From: JADZFO01 sp964512635
GTDB taxonomy: Bacteria; 4484-113; JAFGCY01
Length of the DNA stretch: 64,000 bases
Reading direction: 5' to 3'
Assembly (NCBI GenBank): GCA_964512635.1
Contig: CAZEJB010000011.1
Span: 1-64,000 of the forward strand
Below, one piece after another: positions 39,683 through 48,810 of this stretch. The notes beneath the pieces are model-generated. The model saw only the letters and a list, made by a program, of their open reading frames with translations, was not told the origin of the DNA and ran no database searches. Positions within the stretch are counted from its first letter, which is position 1; each line of letters starts with the position of its first letter. The translations under genes and the position numbers were made by a program.

Positions 39683-39688
39683 ATGATA
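39683..39688 (-). promoter_or_regulatory. -10 box of the leaderless phosphatase-superfamily gene
   Basis: Minus strand TATCAT, six bases (CACTTG), then ATG 39676. Confidence 0.55.
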
Positions 39689-39739
39689 GCGCTGCCTGTC
39701 CTAAGGCTGGCGCGACGAGCGTGTTAGATTAGATATCTG

Positions 39740-40273
39740 TTGCAGACGATGTTCAAAGTCAGCGCGCTGGCACTGGCCGGGCTGCTGCTGCTGCTCTGCG
39801 CGGCCTGCCCGGGCCGCGGCGGCGGCGGCATTGGCGGCTCCGCGCGCCAGGATCCGCGCCTGCCGGCGGACTGGCCGCTGCCGGCGCTGCGCCTGCCGGC
39901 GAGTGCCAGGGTTTTTGAGGGCCAGGTGAACCCGGGAGCCAGTGCTCCGGATGGCCGCACCGTGGATCAGTATGCAGCCTTTTTTGAGTGCGAGGATGAC
40001 TGGGCCGGAGTACAGAGCTTCGTGGAAAAGCGCCTGGCACCGCTGGGCTATCGAGTTGTAGACCTGCCGCCGGAGGCCACCCCGCTGGGCGGCGGCCCGC
40101 TGGCGCTGAAAGCAGTTTATGCCAGCAATGACGGCTTTTATCTGGTGACGCTGATGTATGAGCTGCTGCCGCAGTCGGCAGAGCAAAGCGGCCTGCCCCA
40201 GAGCTTTTTCACGCTGATGATCGAGCAGCGCAGTGAAGCTCTGCCTCCCAGCGCCGACTGGCCAGAGCTCTAA
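39740..40273 (+). CDS. Lipoprotein of unknown function (first of a related pair)
   Basis: 177 aa. Signal peptide MFKVSALALAGLLLLLCAAC with probable lipidated Cys, a Gly/Arg linker, then PADWPLPALRLPASARV, DWAGVQSFVEKRLAPLGYRV and FYLVTLMYELLPQSAEQ. It shares the pattern W-P-x-x-P-A(S)-x-V and the 'tracking' C-terminal sheet with the next gene, so the two are paralogues. TTG 39740 or ATG 39749; TAGATT (39725-39730) lies nine bases before the TTG. Confidence 0.7.
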   Translation: MQTMFKVSALALAGLLLLLCAACPGRGGGGIGGSARQDPRLPADWPLPALRLPASARVFEGQVNPGASAPDGRTVDQYAAFFECEDDWAGVQSFVEKRLAPLGYRVVDLPPEATPLGGGPLALKAVYASNDGFYLVTLMYELLPQSAEQSGLPQSFFTLMIEQRSEALPPSADWPEL

Positions 40274-40300
40274 CAATTGAACAAACCGGGGCCTCAGCAC

Positions 40301-40306
40301 TACACT
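40301..40306 (+). promoter_or_regulatory. -10 box of the leaderless 40313 lipoprotein gene
   Basis: TACACT, six bases (TAAGTC), then ATG 40313. Confidence 0.55.
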
Positions 40307-40312
40307 TAAGTC

Positions 40313-41005
40313 ATGCTCCTGAGTTACAAACTTCGTCTTTCCCTGAGCGCCGCTGCAGTGCTGATCCTGCTGCTGGCCCTGTGCGGCTGCCCGCAGAAAC
40401 AGCAGGCAGGTCAGAGCGCGCCGGACAAGATGGGGGCTCCGCCCTCCAGCGGGGCTGGCGAGACACCGGCGCCGGGAGCCGACTCTAGTCCCGGTGGCGA
40501 GGTGACAGCGGCCGATTACCTCAGCGGCAAGGCGGGCTCGGAGATCGTTACCACACCCGATGGCATCGCCATGCCACAGGGCTGGCCCCAGGCCGAAGTT
40601 GTCCCGCCAGCCGGATCGGTTGCGCTGCCGGGCGAGAAGACGGCTGAGCCCTGGGCCGGCGGAGCTGTGCAGTGGATGCAGCCCTTCAGCAACGACAGCG
40701 GCTGGACCAATGTGTCGCAGTCGATCGAAGCGGGGCTGGCCCGCTCCGGCTTCCAGCTGGTACGTGGCGAGAAAACCCCGGTCGAGCCGAAGCTGGACAA
40801 CAGCGGCGAGCCGGCAGTCGGATTCACCCACGCCGAGCGGCTGTATCGCCACAAGGACGGCAAGTTCATTGTCTACCTGCGGGCGGATCTGCGCCTGCAG
40901 CCCGAAGCCCCCGGTGAGCCGCGCTCAAGCTATGAGCTTGAGCTGGTGTTTATGGACACACCTATGCCGCTGCCGGCAACGACAACGCTGGAAGACTTGA
41001 AATAG
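40313..41005 (+). CDS. Lipoprotein of unknown function (second of a related pair)
   Basis: 230 aa. Signal peptide with lipobox LALCGC, a Pro/Ser/Gly-rich linker (~27-60), then MPQGWPQAEVVPPAGSVALP, NDSGWTNVSQSIEAGLARSGF, KFIVYLRADLRLQ and a Thr/Leu ending. Similar architecture to the 39740 gene 40 bp upstream, but with its own promoter. No named family recognised; probably an inner-leaflet-facing outer membrane lipoprotein. Confidence 0.7.
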   Translation: MLLSYKLRLSLSAAAVLILLLALCGCPQKQQAGQSAPDKMGAPPSSGAGETPAPGADSSPGGEVTAADYLSGKAGSEIVTTPDGIAMPQGWPQAEVVPPAGSVALPGEKTAEPWAGGAVQWMQPFSNDSGWTNVSQSIEAGLARSGFQLVRGEKTPVEPKLDNSGEPAVGFTHAERLYRHKDGKFIVYLRADLRLQPEAPGEPRSSYELELVFMDTPMPLPATTTLEDLK

Positions 41006-41016
41006 GCGCGTGTGGC

Positions 41017-41859
41017 TCAGCGCACAGCGGCGGCCGGGGCCGTCCGGCTGCGTCGCAGCCAGGCCTGCAGCGCCAGGCAGATGGCAAAGACCGCGACCTG
41101 GGTCAGGATGATGCTCGCACCGCTGGGAAGATCGAGCTCATAGCTCAGCAGCAGCCCGGCAACTGCGCAGCCCGTTCCGATGAGCACCGCCAGTACGGTC
41201 ATGCCGGCGAAGCGGCTGGCCAGCAGTCGGGCCGCTGCCGCCGGTACCACCAGAAAGGCGCTGAGCAGGATGATCCCCACGACCTTCACGGCAACGACGA
41301 TGCTCATGGCCAGCAGGGCCAGCAGCAGCATGTCATCACGGCGCACCGGTAGCCGGTCGGCCTGGGCGCTCTCGCGGTCAAAGCTGGCATAGGCCAGCCG
41401 GCCCCACAGCGGCAGACTTGCGAGGGCCAGTACGACAACGCCCGTGCTGGCCCAAAGGTCGGCCTTGCTGACGGCGAGGATCGAGCCGAAGAGGTAAGTC
41501 ATCGCGTCAGCGCTGTAGCCACTACGACGGCTAAGAAAAACAATGCCCAGCGCAACCGCCAGGGCGAAGAAAATGCCGATGACCGTATCGCTGCCGAGCC
41601 GGCTGCGCTCGCGCAGCCAGCTGATACCGAGAGCCGTCAACAGGGTGAAGGGCAGGGCGACCCACAGCGGCTCCCAGCCCAGCAGGAGGCCCAGCGCGAC
41701 GCCGCCAAAGGCGCTGTGGGCCAGGCCGTCGCCCATGAAGGCCATCCCGCGCTGGACGATGAAGACGCCGAAGTAGCTGATGCTGGCGCCCAGCAGTACG
41801 CCAGCCGCGAAGGCGCGCTGGAAAAAGGGCAGGGCAAAGGCCGACAGCAGCTCAGCCAT
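41017..41859 (-). CDS. znuB: Zinc ABC transporter permease
   Basis: 280 aa with about eight hydrophobic helices of the ABC-3 family. Landmarks: MAFMGDGLAHSAFGGVALG (cytoplasmic coupling region), AMTYLFGSIL and VKVVGIILLSAFLVVPAAAARLLA. ATG 41859 has GGAGG upstream and overlaps the end of znuC by 8 bp, so translation is coupled. The longer frame to 42042 is only the shadow of znuC. Zn rather than Mn is inferred from the His-rich loop of the operon's binding protein. Confidence 0.92.
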   Translation of the reverse strand: MAELLSAFALPFFQRAFAAGVLLGASISYFGVFIVQRGMAFMGDGLAHSAFGGVALGLLLGWEPLWVALPFTLLTALGISWLRERSRLGSDTVIGIFFALAVALGIVFLSRRSGYSADAMTYLFGSILAVSKADLWASTGVVVLALASLPLWGRLAYASFDRESAQADRLPVRRDDMLLLALLAMSIVVAVKVVGIILLSAFLVVPAAAARLLASRFAGMTVLAVLIGTGCAVAGLLLSYELDLPSGASIILTQVAVFAICLALQAWLRRSRTAPAAAVR

Positions 41860-42649
41860 CGCTGGCCTCCGTGACAGCCTGTGCAGCCGGGTTCCAGGAC
41901 ATGCCATGGCTGTGGCCGCTGTGGCCGAAGGCCTCGCGCAATGTTTCGTCACTGAGCACTTCAGCCGGCGGACCACAGGCCAGCAGACGGCGGTTGAGCA
42001 CCAGGGCCATGCTGGCGTGGTGGAAGGCCGTGCCCCAGTCATGGGTGACCATCAGCACAGTGGCCGAGCTCGCCCGCTGGTAGGACTCCAGAACATGGTA
42101 CATGTCATGCTCGCCGGCAGCGTCCATTCCGGCCGCGGGCTCATCCAGCAGTATCAGCTGCGGTCGGCGTGCCAGGGCACGGGCCAGATAGACGCGCTGC
42201 AATTCGCCGCCGCTGAGAACACTGAGCTGCCGGCCGGCCAGGTTGCCCGCGCCGGCCTGGTCCAGCGCCGCCTGCGCAGTTTCGCGCTGCGCCGGGCTGA
42301 TGCGCCAGGGCCAGGCCCGGGTCAGGCCACTGACCACAAGGTCGAGGGCCTGGGCCGGGAAGTTGCGGTCGAGGGTTTTGACCTGCGGCACATAGCCGAT
42401 GCCCATACCTGATGCGCCCGGCGGACCGCCCCCCACCAGCAGGCTGCCGCTGCTGGGCTGCAGCAGACCCAGTACCAGTTTCAGCAGGCTGCTCTTGCCG
42501 CCGCCATTGGGGCCAAGGATCGCGCAGAAAGACCCCGCCGGGACCTCAAACTGAACATCCTGAAGCACGTTGAAGCTGCCAAAGCGCAGGCCAAGGCCCC
42601 GCGCCTGCAGCGCAGGAAATCCTCCCTGCTGTGCCTTAAGCTGGGCCAT
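41852..42649 (-). CDS. znuC: Zinc ABC transporter ATP-binding protein
   Basis: 265 aa ATPase. Walker A GPNGGGKSS, Q-loop YVPQVKTLD, signature LSGGELQRV, Walker B LILLDEPAAGMD and switch His in MVTHDWGTA. The C-terminal segment GHSGHSHGMSWNP is His-rich, which could sense zinc. ATG 42649 lies 19 bp after the znuA stop with no clear Shine-Dalgarno, and overlaps znuB at its end. Part of znuA-znuC-znuB. Confidence 0.93.
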   Translation of the reverse strand: MAQLKAQQGGFPALQARGLGLRFGSFNVLQDVQFEVPAGSFCAILGPNGGGKSSLLKLVLGLLQPSSGSLLVGGGPPGASGMGIGYVPQVKTLDRNFPAQALDLVVSGLTRAWPWRISPAQRETAQAALDQAGAGNLAGRQLSVLSGGELQRVYLARALARRPQLILLDEPAAGMDAAGEHDMYHVLESYQRASSATVLMVTHDWGTAFHHASMALVLNRRLLACGPPAEVLSDETLREAFGHSGHSHGMSWNPAAQAVTEASDG

Positions 42650-42668
42650 TGCTAATGAGGTCAGATTA

Positions 42669-43880
42669 TCACTTAGTCGCCGCCCCCGCTTTGGCCGTTG
42701 CCGCAGGGGCGAGCGCAGTTTCAATCAGCCCGGCGTTATAGAGCAGCCAGTCGCGGTAATCCTTGTAGCTCCGTCCGGAGTTTCCACAGGCCGGATCCAG
42801 CTCAACCACCGGGATGCCGGCAGCCTCTGCTACTGCCTGCGCCGGCGCAGCCGGCAGCAGGGTCTCGCTGAAGACAGCTCGGGCCCCGGCTGCGCGCAGC
42901 TGCTCCACAATCTGCTGCAGATAACGCGGCGAAGGCTCCGATCCGGGGTAGGGCTCGATGGATCCGCCATAGACCAGCCCGTAGCGGCGGATGAAGTAAA
43001 CGAAGGACGGGTGAAACATCAACACTGGCGTACCGTACAGGCGGGCGAAGCGCGCCTGCAGCTCCCGGTCCAGCGCGGCCAGCTCTGTTCCGAAGGCCGC
43101 CGCATTGGCGCTGTACACAGCACTTCCGCCAGGATCGATTTCACTTAGCCGCTCAACAAGAGCTGGCAGCAGGGCCTGCACAAGCAGAGGGTCGGTATAG
43201 AAGTGCGGGTCTGGTACAGCCCCTTCCGCGTGTTCGTGGTCAAGATCATGAGTGTCCGGCTCAGCAGTGGAAGCCGGATCTTCATGTTCTTCAATATGGC
43301 CATGCCCCTCTAAATGCCCGTGCTCTTCAACATGCCCAGCTTCGTCAGTGTGATCGTGCCCACCATGAGCATCCCCGGCAACGCCGGATTTGGCCGGGGT
43401 AGCTGCAAGGCGCCATTCCCCGTGCGGGGGGAGCGGTGACAGTTTCTCCGCCGGGATGAGCGTCAGCAGCTCAACGCTGTTCGGTGTGTCGAACTGTGCG
43501 GCCCAGCCGTCATAGTCCTCGCCGACCCAGAAGAAACCGGAGGCTTCCTGGACTGCTTTGGCGTCCGCCGGGCTGGGGTCAAAGGTGTGGCTGTTGTTAC
43601 CAGCCTTAAGCAGGGTGCTGACGGTGGCCCGCTCGCCTGCCACCTCGCGGATGATCAGCTCGAGTGGTTTGACGGTGACCAGAAAGTGGATCTCGCTGGC
43701 GGACGCACCTTTCGGCGCATCGGTGTTGCGCGGAGCCGGGCAGGCGCCCAGCAAGAGGCAGCTGAGCAGGGCCAGGCAGCTGCATATAGGCAGGAACTTG
43801 CGCGCCAACAGTGCTTTCCGCACGGCCCTGGCTCCAGAGCTGTGCGAGTAAACAGGGACCGACTGAGCTGGGATCGACAT
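42669..43880 (-). CDS. znuA: Zinc ABC transporter substrate-binding lipoprotein
   Basis: 403 aa. Signal with lipobox LLGAC (Cys ~47), so membrane-anchored rather than free. Cluster A-I fold: TVKPLELIIREVAGE, AGNNSHTFDPSPADA (ligand His ~98), DPHFYTDPLL (His ~226), LMFHPSFVYFIRRYGL and a C-terminal disulfide-type Cys pair region. Residues ~172-226 are a His/Asp/Glu-rich loop (GGHDHTDEAGH; HGHLEGHGHIEEH), typical of zinc binders. ATG 43880 follows TATCAT by six bases, with an operator over the -10. First gene of the operon. Confidence 0.94.
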   Translation of the reverse strand: MSIPAQSVPVYSHSSGARAVRKALLARKFLPICSCLALLSCLLLGACPAPRNTDAPKGASASEIHFLVTVKPLELIIREVAGERATVSTLLKAGNNSHTFDPSPADAKAVQEASGFFWVGEDYDGWAAQFDTPNSVELLTLIPAEKLSPLPPHGEWRLAATPAKSGVAGDAHGGHDHTDEAGHVEEHGHLEGHGHIEEHEDPASTAEPDTHDLDHEHAEGAVPDPHFYTDPLLVQALLPALVERLSEIDPGGSAVYSANAAAFGTELAALDRELQARFARLYGTPVLMFHPSFVYFIRRYGLVYGGSIEPYPGSEPSPRYLQQIVEQLRAAGARAVFSETLLPAAPAQAVAEAAGIPVVELDPACGNSGRSYKDYRDWLLYNAGLIETALAPAATAKAGAATK

Positions 43881-43886
43881 GTCGTG

Positions 43887-43904
43887 ATGATAACGAATTA
43901 TCAT
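43887..43904. promoter_or_regulatory. Zur/Fur-type operator overlapping the znuA promoter
   Basis: ATGATAA-CGAA-TTATCAT, perfect 7 bp arms. The minus-strand -10 TATCAT (43892-43887) is one arm, with TTGAAT (43915-43910) 17 bp upstream as a -35. Repressor binding would block transcription directly. A/T-rich GATAAT words are typical of Fur-family sites. Confidence 0.75.
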
Positions 43905-43921
43905 TAACAATTCAAGGCAGC

Positions 43922-43927
43922 TACAAT
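43922..43927 (+). promoter_or_regulatory. -10 box of the RmlD-like gene
   Basis: TACAAT, six bases (CTGGTC), then TTG 43934. Its -35 region would touch the znuA operator. Confidence 0.5.
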
Positions 43928-43933
43928 CTGGTC

Positions 43934-44821
43934 TTGGCCACATGCGGCAAAGTCATGATCACGGGCAGCGGGCAGCTCGGCAGTGCTCTGGCGGCCGCGG
44001 CGCCGGTGTATGGCTGGGAAGTTGAGCTCTTCTCGCACCAGCGGCTGGATATCACCGACGCCAGAGCGGTACTCGCCGCGGCCGGCGATTGTGCTCCGGA
44101 TCTGATCCTTCACACAGCGGCCCTGACAAGGGTGGCCTGGTGTGAAAGCCATCCGGAAGAGGCGACGGAAGTTAACAGCAATGGAAGCCTTAATGTTCTG
44201 GAAGCTGCCCGGTCCCGCGGAGCGCGGTTCATAGGATTTTCGACAGACTATGTGTTCAGCGGTGTTCAGCCGGGTCCGCGGCTGGAAAATGAAGCGCTAG
44301 CACCTATAAATATCTATGGTGCCTCAAAGGCCATCGTGGAACCCGCAATCCTGGAATACCCCAGGGGCCATGTGGTGCGCACCAGCGGTGTGTTCGGGCC
44401 ACGCAGCGACGGCCAGAGCGAGCGCTGCTTTTTTCGCGCGATTTTTGATGGACTGCGTGCCGGTCGTGAGCTTCAGGTAGTCAATGACCAGTGGACTGCT
44501 GTCAGCTTTGCTCCGCATCTGGCGGAGATGCTTTTCTTCCTGCTGGCCGGCGATCAGGGTGATTCTCCGCTTCCAGGACTGCTGCATCTGACCTCTGACG
44601 GTCATGGGACCTGGTACGACTGGGCCCGCTGTCTGGCCCGGGAAACGGGGCTGGATGAGGCGCAGATAAAGCCCGTCAGCGCCAGCGAGTACCCCGATCA
44701 AACTCCCAGGCCACGCCACAGCGTGCTTGGCACTGTGCACCCGGAAGTGGCGAAAATGATCAAAAATCACTCTGCGCTGGCAGGATTAGCCCATTATTCC
44801 CGCTATCTTTTGGGCACTTAG
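43934..44821 (+). CDS. RmlD-like dTDP-4-dehydrorhamnose reductase family protein
   Basis: 295 aa from TTG 43934 (ATG 43955 is the alternative). N-terminal nucleotide-binding loop MITGSGQLGSALA, LDITDARAV, CAPDLILHTAALTRVAWCE, STDYVFSG and the catalytic YGASK. Then VRTSGVFGP and TAVSFAPHLAEML. Likely reduces a nucleotide-activated deoxysugar, but no rmlA/B/C genes are nearby, so the sugar pathway is unknown. Divergent from the zinc operon, sharing a 54 bp promoter region. Confidence 0.85.
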   Translation: MATCGKVMITGSGQLGSALAAAAPVYGWEVELFSHQRLDITDARAVLAAAGDCAPDLILHTAALTRVAWCESHPEEATEVNSNGSLNVLEAARSRGARFIGFSTDYVFSGVQPGPRLENEALAPINIYGASKAIVEPAILEYPRGHVVRTSGVFGPRSDGQSERCFFRAIFDGLRAGRELQVVNDQWTAVSFAPHLAEMLFFLLAGDQGDSPLPGLLHLTSDGHGTWYDWARCLARETGLDEAQIKPVSASEYPDQTPRPRHSVLGTVHPEVAKMIKNHSALAGLAHYSRYLLGT

Positions 44822-44993
44822 AACACTTTTGACCGGTTTTTGCCCGCTGGACAGTATCCGGGCAGGGTGGTCCAGAATCGTTGATTTTGGGATAAGTCGC
44901 GCTCTGGATGCTGCTGGAAGCAGTGTCATGGGTAAGATAGGGTGGGCAATCAAGCGTGGGTAGCAGGGGAGCGACCGGGCGAAACTGGCTAAC

Positions 44994-45023
44994 TTGACAG
45001 TAAATCGCTCTCCGACGGATAAT
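44994..45023 (+). promoter_or_regulatory. Promoter of the PLD-like lipoprotein gene
   Basis: TTGACA (44994-44999), 18 bp, GATAAT (45018-45023). The leader holds CGGAGGAAC before GTG 45056, so this is a classical leadered gene. Confidence 0.7.
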
Positions 45024-45055
45024 AGGTAGTTATTCACACAAGCCGGAGGAACAAG

Positions 45056-46816
45056 GTGCGAACCTATGGATTCCTTGCGCGCACGGCGCTTGCGCTGTGT
45101 GCGGGTTCAATTTTGGCGTTGGCATCATGCGGTGGCGGGGACGGTGGGTCCACCACTCCGCCGTTGTCAACGACTAACCCTGAAGATCTGATTCCAGAGA
45201 TTCAGGTACAGACGGTCGACCACCTGTTCCGCAATGGCACACTGAGCGGCGAGAACCTGGACGCAGATCCGATTTTCAATCTGATCGCTTCCGCGACCTC
45301 GACGCTTGATGTGGCGGTGACACGCATCGACCGGCAGGACGTAATCAAGGCCCTGCTGAACGAAGCGAAGAGCGGCGTCAATGTCCGCATCGTGACTGAA
45401 AAGGCTTTCTACGACGACCCTACCTACAAGGCCTTCTACAACCAGCTTGAGGACCCGGCCCAGAACGGCGGCAACCTGGAGATTCACACTGACAAGGAAG
45501 GAGAGCCGCGCCTGATGCAAAGCCGCTTCCTCGTCATTGACCAGGCGCGTGTCGTGACCGGCTCCTATAACTGGGAAAGCTCGGGTGCCGAAAGCACCTT
45601 CGGCGACGTGATCAACATCCTTAACACCGGTGTTGCCGCCGCCTTTACCAACCAGTTCAATCAGATGTTTGTCGAGGGTAACTTCGGCATCCACAAGCGC
45701 GACGACACTCAGCACACTTTCCTGGTGGGCGGTGGCCGCGGAACCCTGGAAGTCTACTTTGGCCCCACGGACCGCACGCGTGACCTGATCCAGAACGAAA
45801 TTCAGAACAGCAGCAATGTGATCTTCGCCGCCCAGCAGTACAAGGATGTGGCGCTGGCGAACTTCATGCTGAGCTGGCTGGACAGCAGCGCTGACAATTC
45901 GATGGCCGGCCTGTTCAACGACATTGCCAACCTTGGCGATGCCGAAGAGAATGCCGTTTATCGCGCCTTCATTGATTACACCGCCGCCCCGACCGGTGGT
46001 GCGCTGTACATCAACGGCCTGATTGACTCGGGTAACCCGGCGTCCGGCGGCCAGTTCAGCAACTACAACACGATGAACCACAAGATGATCTTCGCCAACC
46101 ACGGCCTGTCGGACAACCGTCCGTCGGTTGTGACTTCCACGGCGAATTTCTCTGACCTGGGCTTCACGATCAATGATCAGGTGACCCTGATCTTCCGCGG
46201 TACCGGACTGGCCAACAAGTTCATCCGCGGGATCGACTACTCCAGCTCGACTCCGCCGCTCACGCTGCGCGAGCCGAACGACTCCCAGGAGTTCGACCAG
46301 CTGCTGACCATGTATCCCTATGGCGCCAGCCTGGAAGCCCCGTTCCTGCGCGACATCAGCCGCCTGCCCTGCGCCCTGATCTATGGTTCGGTGACCAACT
46401 TCAACCCGACCGTGACAGTGCAGACCGGCACCAGCCAGGATGAGATCGTACCCATTGATATCGATGTCTACTTCGGTGTCGAAGCTCCGGACCTCTTCTT
46501 CGGCGGCGTCTTCCCGGATCCCGAAGTCGACGCGACTTTCCAGGACGGCAATGGCAACACCCTGTATCGCGGCCCGCTGGCGGATCCCTTTGTCCGCAGC
46601 GAGATCGCGAACCCCGACCACCGTTACATGATGGTGGTTCCGGCGGGTGAGGTCATCATCCACACCTTTGCCGAGTCGATTGACAATTCTCAGCTGGCCC
46701 TGTTCGAGCCGACTGAGCGCCGAATCACCGTAGGTCCCGGCGCGGTCAAGGAAGTCAACCTGATCATCAATCAGGCCTTCGACGACTCTGGTAACGTTGG
46801 CGGCGGTCAGGGCTAA
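45056..46816 (+). CDS. Lipoprotein with two phospholipase-D-like domains
   Basis: 586 aa. Lipobox LALASC, then Gly/Thr-rich spacer. PLD-like half 1 (~60-200) ends with MQSRFLVIDQARVVTGSYNW; half 2 (~225-390) with MNHKMIFANHG and VVTSTANFSDLG. The HKD histidines are replaced (Gln in half 1, Asn in half 2), although the later Ser/Asn positions remain, so classic phosphodiesterase catalysis is doubtful. The C-terminal ~180 residues are beta-rich (FNPTVTVQTGTSQDEIVPID; HRYMMVVPAGEVIIHTFA). GTG 45056 has GGAGGAAC upstream. Possibly in an operon with the next lipoprotein gene. Confidence 0.75.
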   Translation: MRTYGFLARTALALCAGSILALASCGGGDGGSTTPPLSTTNPEDLIPEIQVQTVDHLFRNGTLSGENLDADPIFNLIASATSTLDVAVTRIDRQDVIKALLNEAKSGVNVRIVTEKAFYDDPTYKAFYNQLEDPAQNGGNLEIHTDKEGEPRLMQSRFLVIDQARVVTGSYNWESSGAESTFGDVINILNTGVAAAFTNQFNQMFVEGNFGIHKRDDTQHTFLVGGGRGTLEVYFGPTDRTRDLIQNEIQNSSNVIFAAQQYKDVALANFMLSWLDSSADNSMAGLFNDIANLGDAEENAVYRAFIDYTAAPTGGALYINGLIDSGNPASGGQFSNYNTMNHKMIFANHGLSDNRPSVVTSTANFSDLGFTINDQVTLIFRGTGLANKFIRGIDYSSSTPPLTLREPNDSQEFDQLLTMYPYGASLEAPFLRDISRLPCALIYGSVTNFNPTVTVQTGTSQDEIVPIDIDVYFGVEAPDLFFGGVFPDPEVDATFQDGNGNTLYRGPLADPFVRSEIANPDHRYMMVVPAGEVIIHTFAESIDNSQLALFEPTERRITVGPGAVKEVNLIINQAFDDSGNVGGGQG

Positions 46817-46863
46817 CCCGGCCGGCGGCGCAAAGCAAACATGATTTGCAAGCAGGTGAAGCA

Positions 46864-48789
46864 ATGAAGAGACTGAATCTGATCTGGCTGCTGCTACTGA
46901 CCCTGGCACTCGTGCTGGGCAGTGTCAGCTGCGGCGGTGGCGATGGTACAACCACGCCGCCAAATTTCCCGCCGGACGACGGCCCGATTGGTGGTGACCC
47001 GCAGGATCCGGACATCATTCCAGATCCGCCGGCCCCCTTCCTGCCGCCGGGCGGCAGCTTTGGCGATCTGCGCGGCGTGGCCGCATCCCAGCAGTATGTC
47101 TATGTGGCGGACGACTCGGTTGTCTACTGCTACGACAAGCAGGGTGCCCTGGTGAATTTCACCACTGCGCTTAATGAGGTGCAGGGTCTGGCTGTGCTGC
47201 CGCCTTCCGCGGAAGTGGATATTAACGGCGGCTCGTCCTACCTGCTGCCGAACCACGTCGCGGTGCTGCACGATCCCGTTCCCAACTGGGGCTGGGTGAC
47301 GCTCTATCCGCCGAACCTGGACCCCGACACTACCCGTGAGGACGAGCAGAACCCCGACCCGCAGCGTCGCGACGGACTTCCTCCGGGCGGCCAGGGCTTC
47401 AACCCGCCGGACGTGGCTCCGCCTCCCCCGCCCTGGCACTGCATCGCGGTCTATGACATCGCAGTCGACCGTTTCGGCTCGATCTTCACGACCGTGGATA
47501 TCGACATCGACCAGTCCGCCCCGGTTCCGGACTTCCCGCGCGCCGGCGTGATCATGAACCGCTTTGACGACTACAACAGCGTCTTTGCGGGCACCACTCC
47601 GATCGAGGATGAGAACGGCGACCCCGTCGACACGCAGACCCCCTTCTGGCACCAGACCTTTGGCAGCGGCATCGGTGATTTCGACACCTATACCGATGGC
47701 AACGACATTACCCCCTTCACTCAGGTGAACCTGGGCCAGATCGCCTTTGACACCTATTACCCGTTCAACCGTGCCGACCTTCAGTACACCCTGTATGCCG
47801 GCGGGGCGAACTTCACCCGCGACTACGTCGGTATTGGTTTCATCCGCCTGGATCCCAATGCGGTGACCCCGACCTATGTGATCAGCGAGTGGGTTGAGAA
47901 CGGCTTTGGCTACAACCGCGTGATCGGCGAATCCGGTGGCGGAGCCCCCGGAAGCTTCGCGATCAATCCCGCCGTCAATCCTGATACCGGCGCCCTCGAA
48001 GATCCGGATCTGACCGCCGGCGGACCCTCCGGCATGGCCGTCGATCCGCTGACTGACCAGGTCTACATCTGCGACCCGGGTAACCGTCGTGTCCAGGTCT
48101 TTGAGAAGGGCACCGGCGCCTTCATCCGTCAGATCGGTAATGGCGGCCGCGGTCGTGCCAGCGGCACCTTCCTCGCCCCGTCGAACGTGGCCGTGGACTA
48201 CGAAGGCAATATCTACATCACCGACGTAAACGACCTTCGCTATCTGCAGGAGAAGCTCCCGGATCGCAGCTACGGTAACGTGGGTGGTACGGTGCGCCGC
48301 CTGGATAACAACACCCCGCTGGAGGGCGCCAGTGTTTCGCTGGGCTCAGAGCTGGGCACCCTGGCGATCCGCGCGACCAACATCAACGGTGATTACCTGG
48401 TTCGCAACCTGCGCACCGGCACCTATTACATGACGGCGACCAAGTTCAACTATGACTCGGACACCGCCACTGTGCAGGTTCTTTCCGATACCACCGTGCG
48501 CGCTGACTTCAACCTCACCCCGCGCACTCCGCCGGTCACCGGTGGCTACAGCGGTAACCTGATCGATGGCGACACCAACCTTTACCTGAGTGGTGTCACC
48601 GTCTCGGTTGTCGGCACCAGCCTGACCACGGTGTCCGACTCGATCGGCCACTATCAGCTGACCAACCTCGCCCCGGGTACCTACCAGGTCGTGTTTACCC
48701 TTGACGGCTACACGACCCTGACCCGCGACGTTGAGATCCTGGCCGGCCAGATCACGGTCGACAACCTGCTGCAGATGACCCGCAACTAA
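46864..48789 (+). CDS. Lipoprotein with NHL-type propeller and carboxypeptidase-regulatory-like repeats
   Basis: 641 aa. Lipobox LGSVSC, then Pro/Gly-rich spacer. NHL-like blades: GDLRGVAASQQYVYVADDS near 60 and MAVDPLTDQVYICDPGNRRV, SNVAVDYEGNIYITDVNDL near 405-460. Two carboxypeptidase-regulatory-like domains end it (VGGTVRRLDNNTPLEGASV; GNLIDGDTNLYLSGVTV). ATG 46864 has AGGTGA four bases upstream. The C-terminal repeats are related to those of the heme lipoproteins at 18498 and 20857 but no CXXCH is present. A strong terminator follows. Confidence 0.78.
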   Translation: MKRLNLIWLLLLTLALVLGSVSCGGGDGTTTPPNFPPDDGPIGGDPQDPDIIPDPPAPFLPPGGSFGDLRGVAASQQYVYVADDSVVYCYDKQGALVNFTTALNEVQGLAVLPPSAEVDINGGSSYLLPNHVAVLHDPVPNWGWVTLYPPNLDPDTTREDEQNPDPQRRDGLPPGGQGFNPPDVAPPPPPWHCIAVYDIAVDRFGSIFTTVDIDIDQSAPVPDFPRAGVIMNRFDDYNSVFAGTTPIEDENGDPVDTQTPFWHQTFGSGIGDFDTYTDGNDITPFTQVNLGQIAFDTYYPFNRADLQYTLYAGGANFTRDYVGIGFIRLDPNAVTPTYVISEWVENGFGYNRVIGESGGGAPGSFAINPAVNPDTGALEDPDLTAGGPSGMAVDPLTDQVYICDPGNRRVQVFEKGTGAFIRQIGNGGRGRASGTFLAPSNVAVDYEGNIYITDVNDLRYLQEKLPDRSYGNVGGTVRRLDNNTPLEGASVSLGSELGTLAIRATNINGDYLVRNLRTGTYYMTATKFNYDSDTATVQVLSDTTVRADFNLTPRTPPVTGGYSGNLIDGDTNLYLSGVTVSVVGTSLTTVSDSIGHYQLTNLAPGTYQVVFTLDGYTTLTRDVEILAGQITVDNLLQMTRN

Positions 48790-48810
48790 GCGGACAACAT
48801 GCACAAGAGC

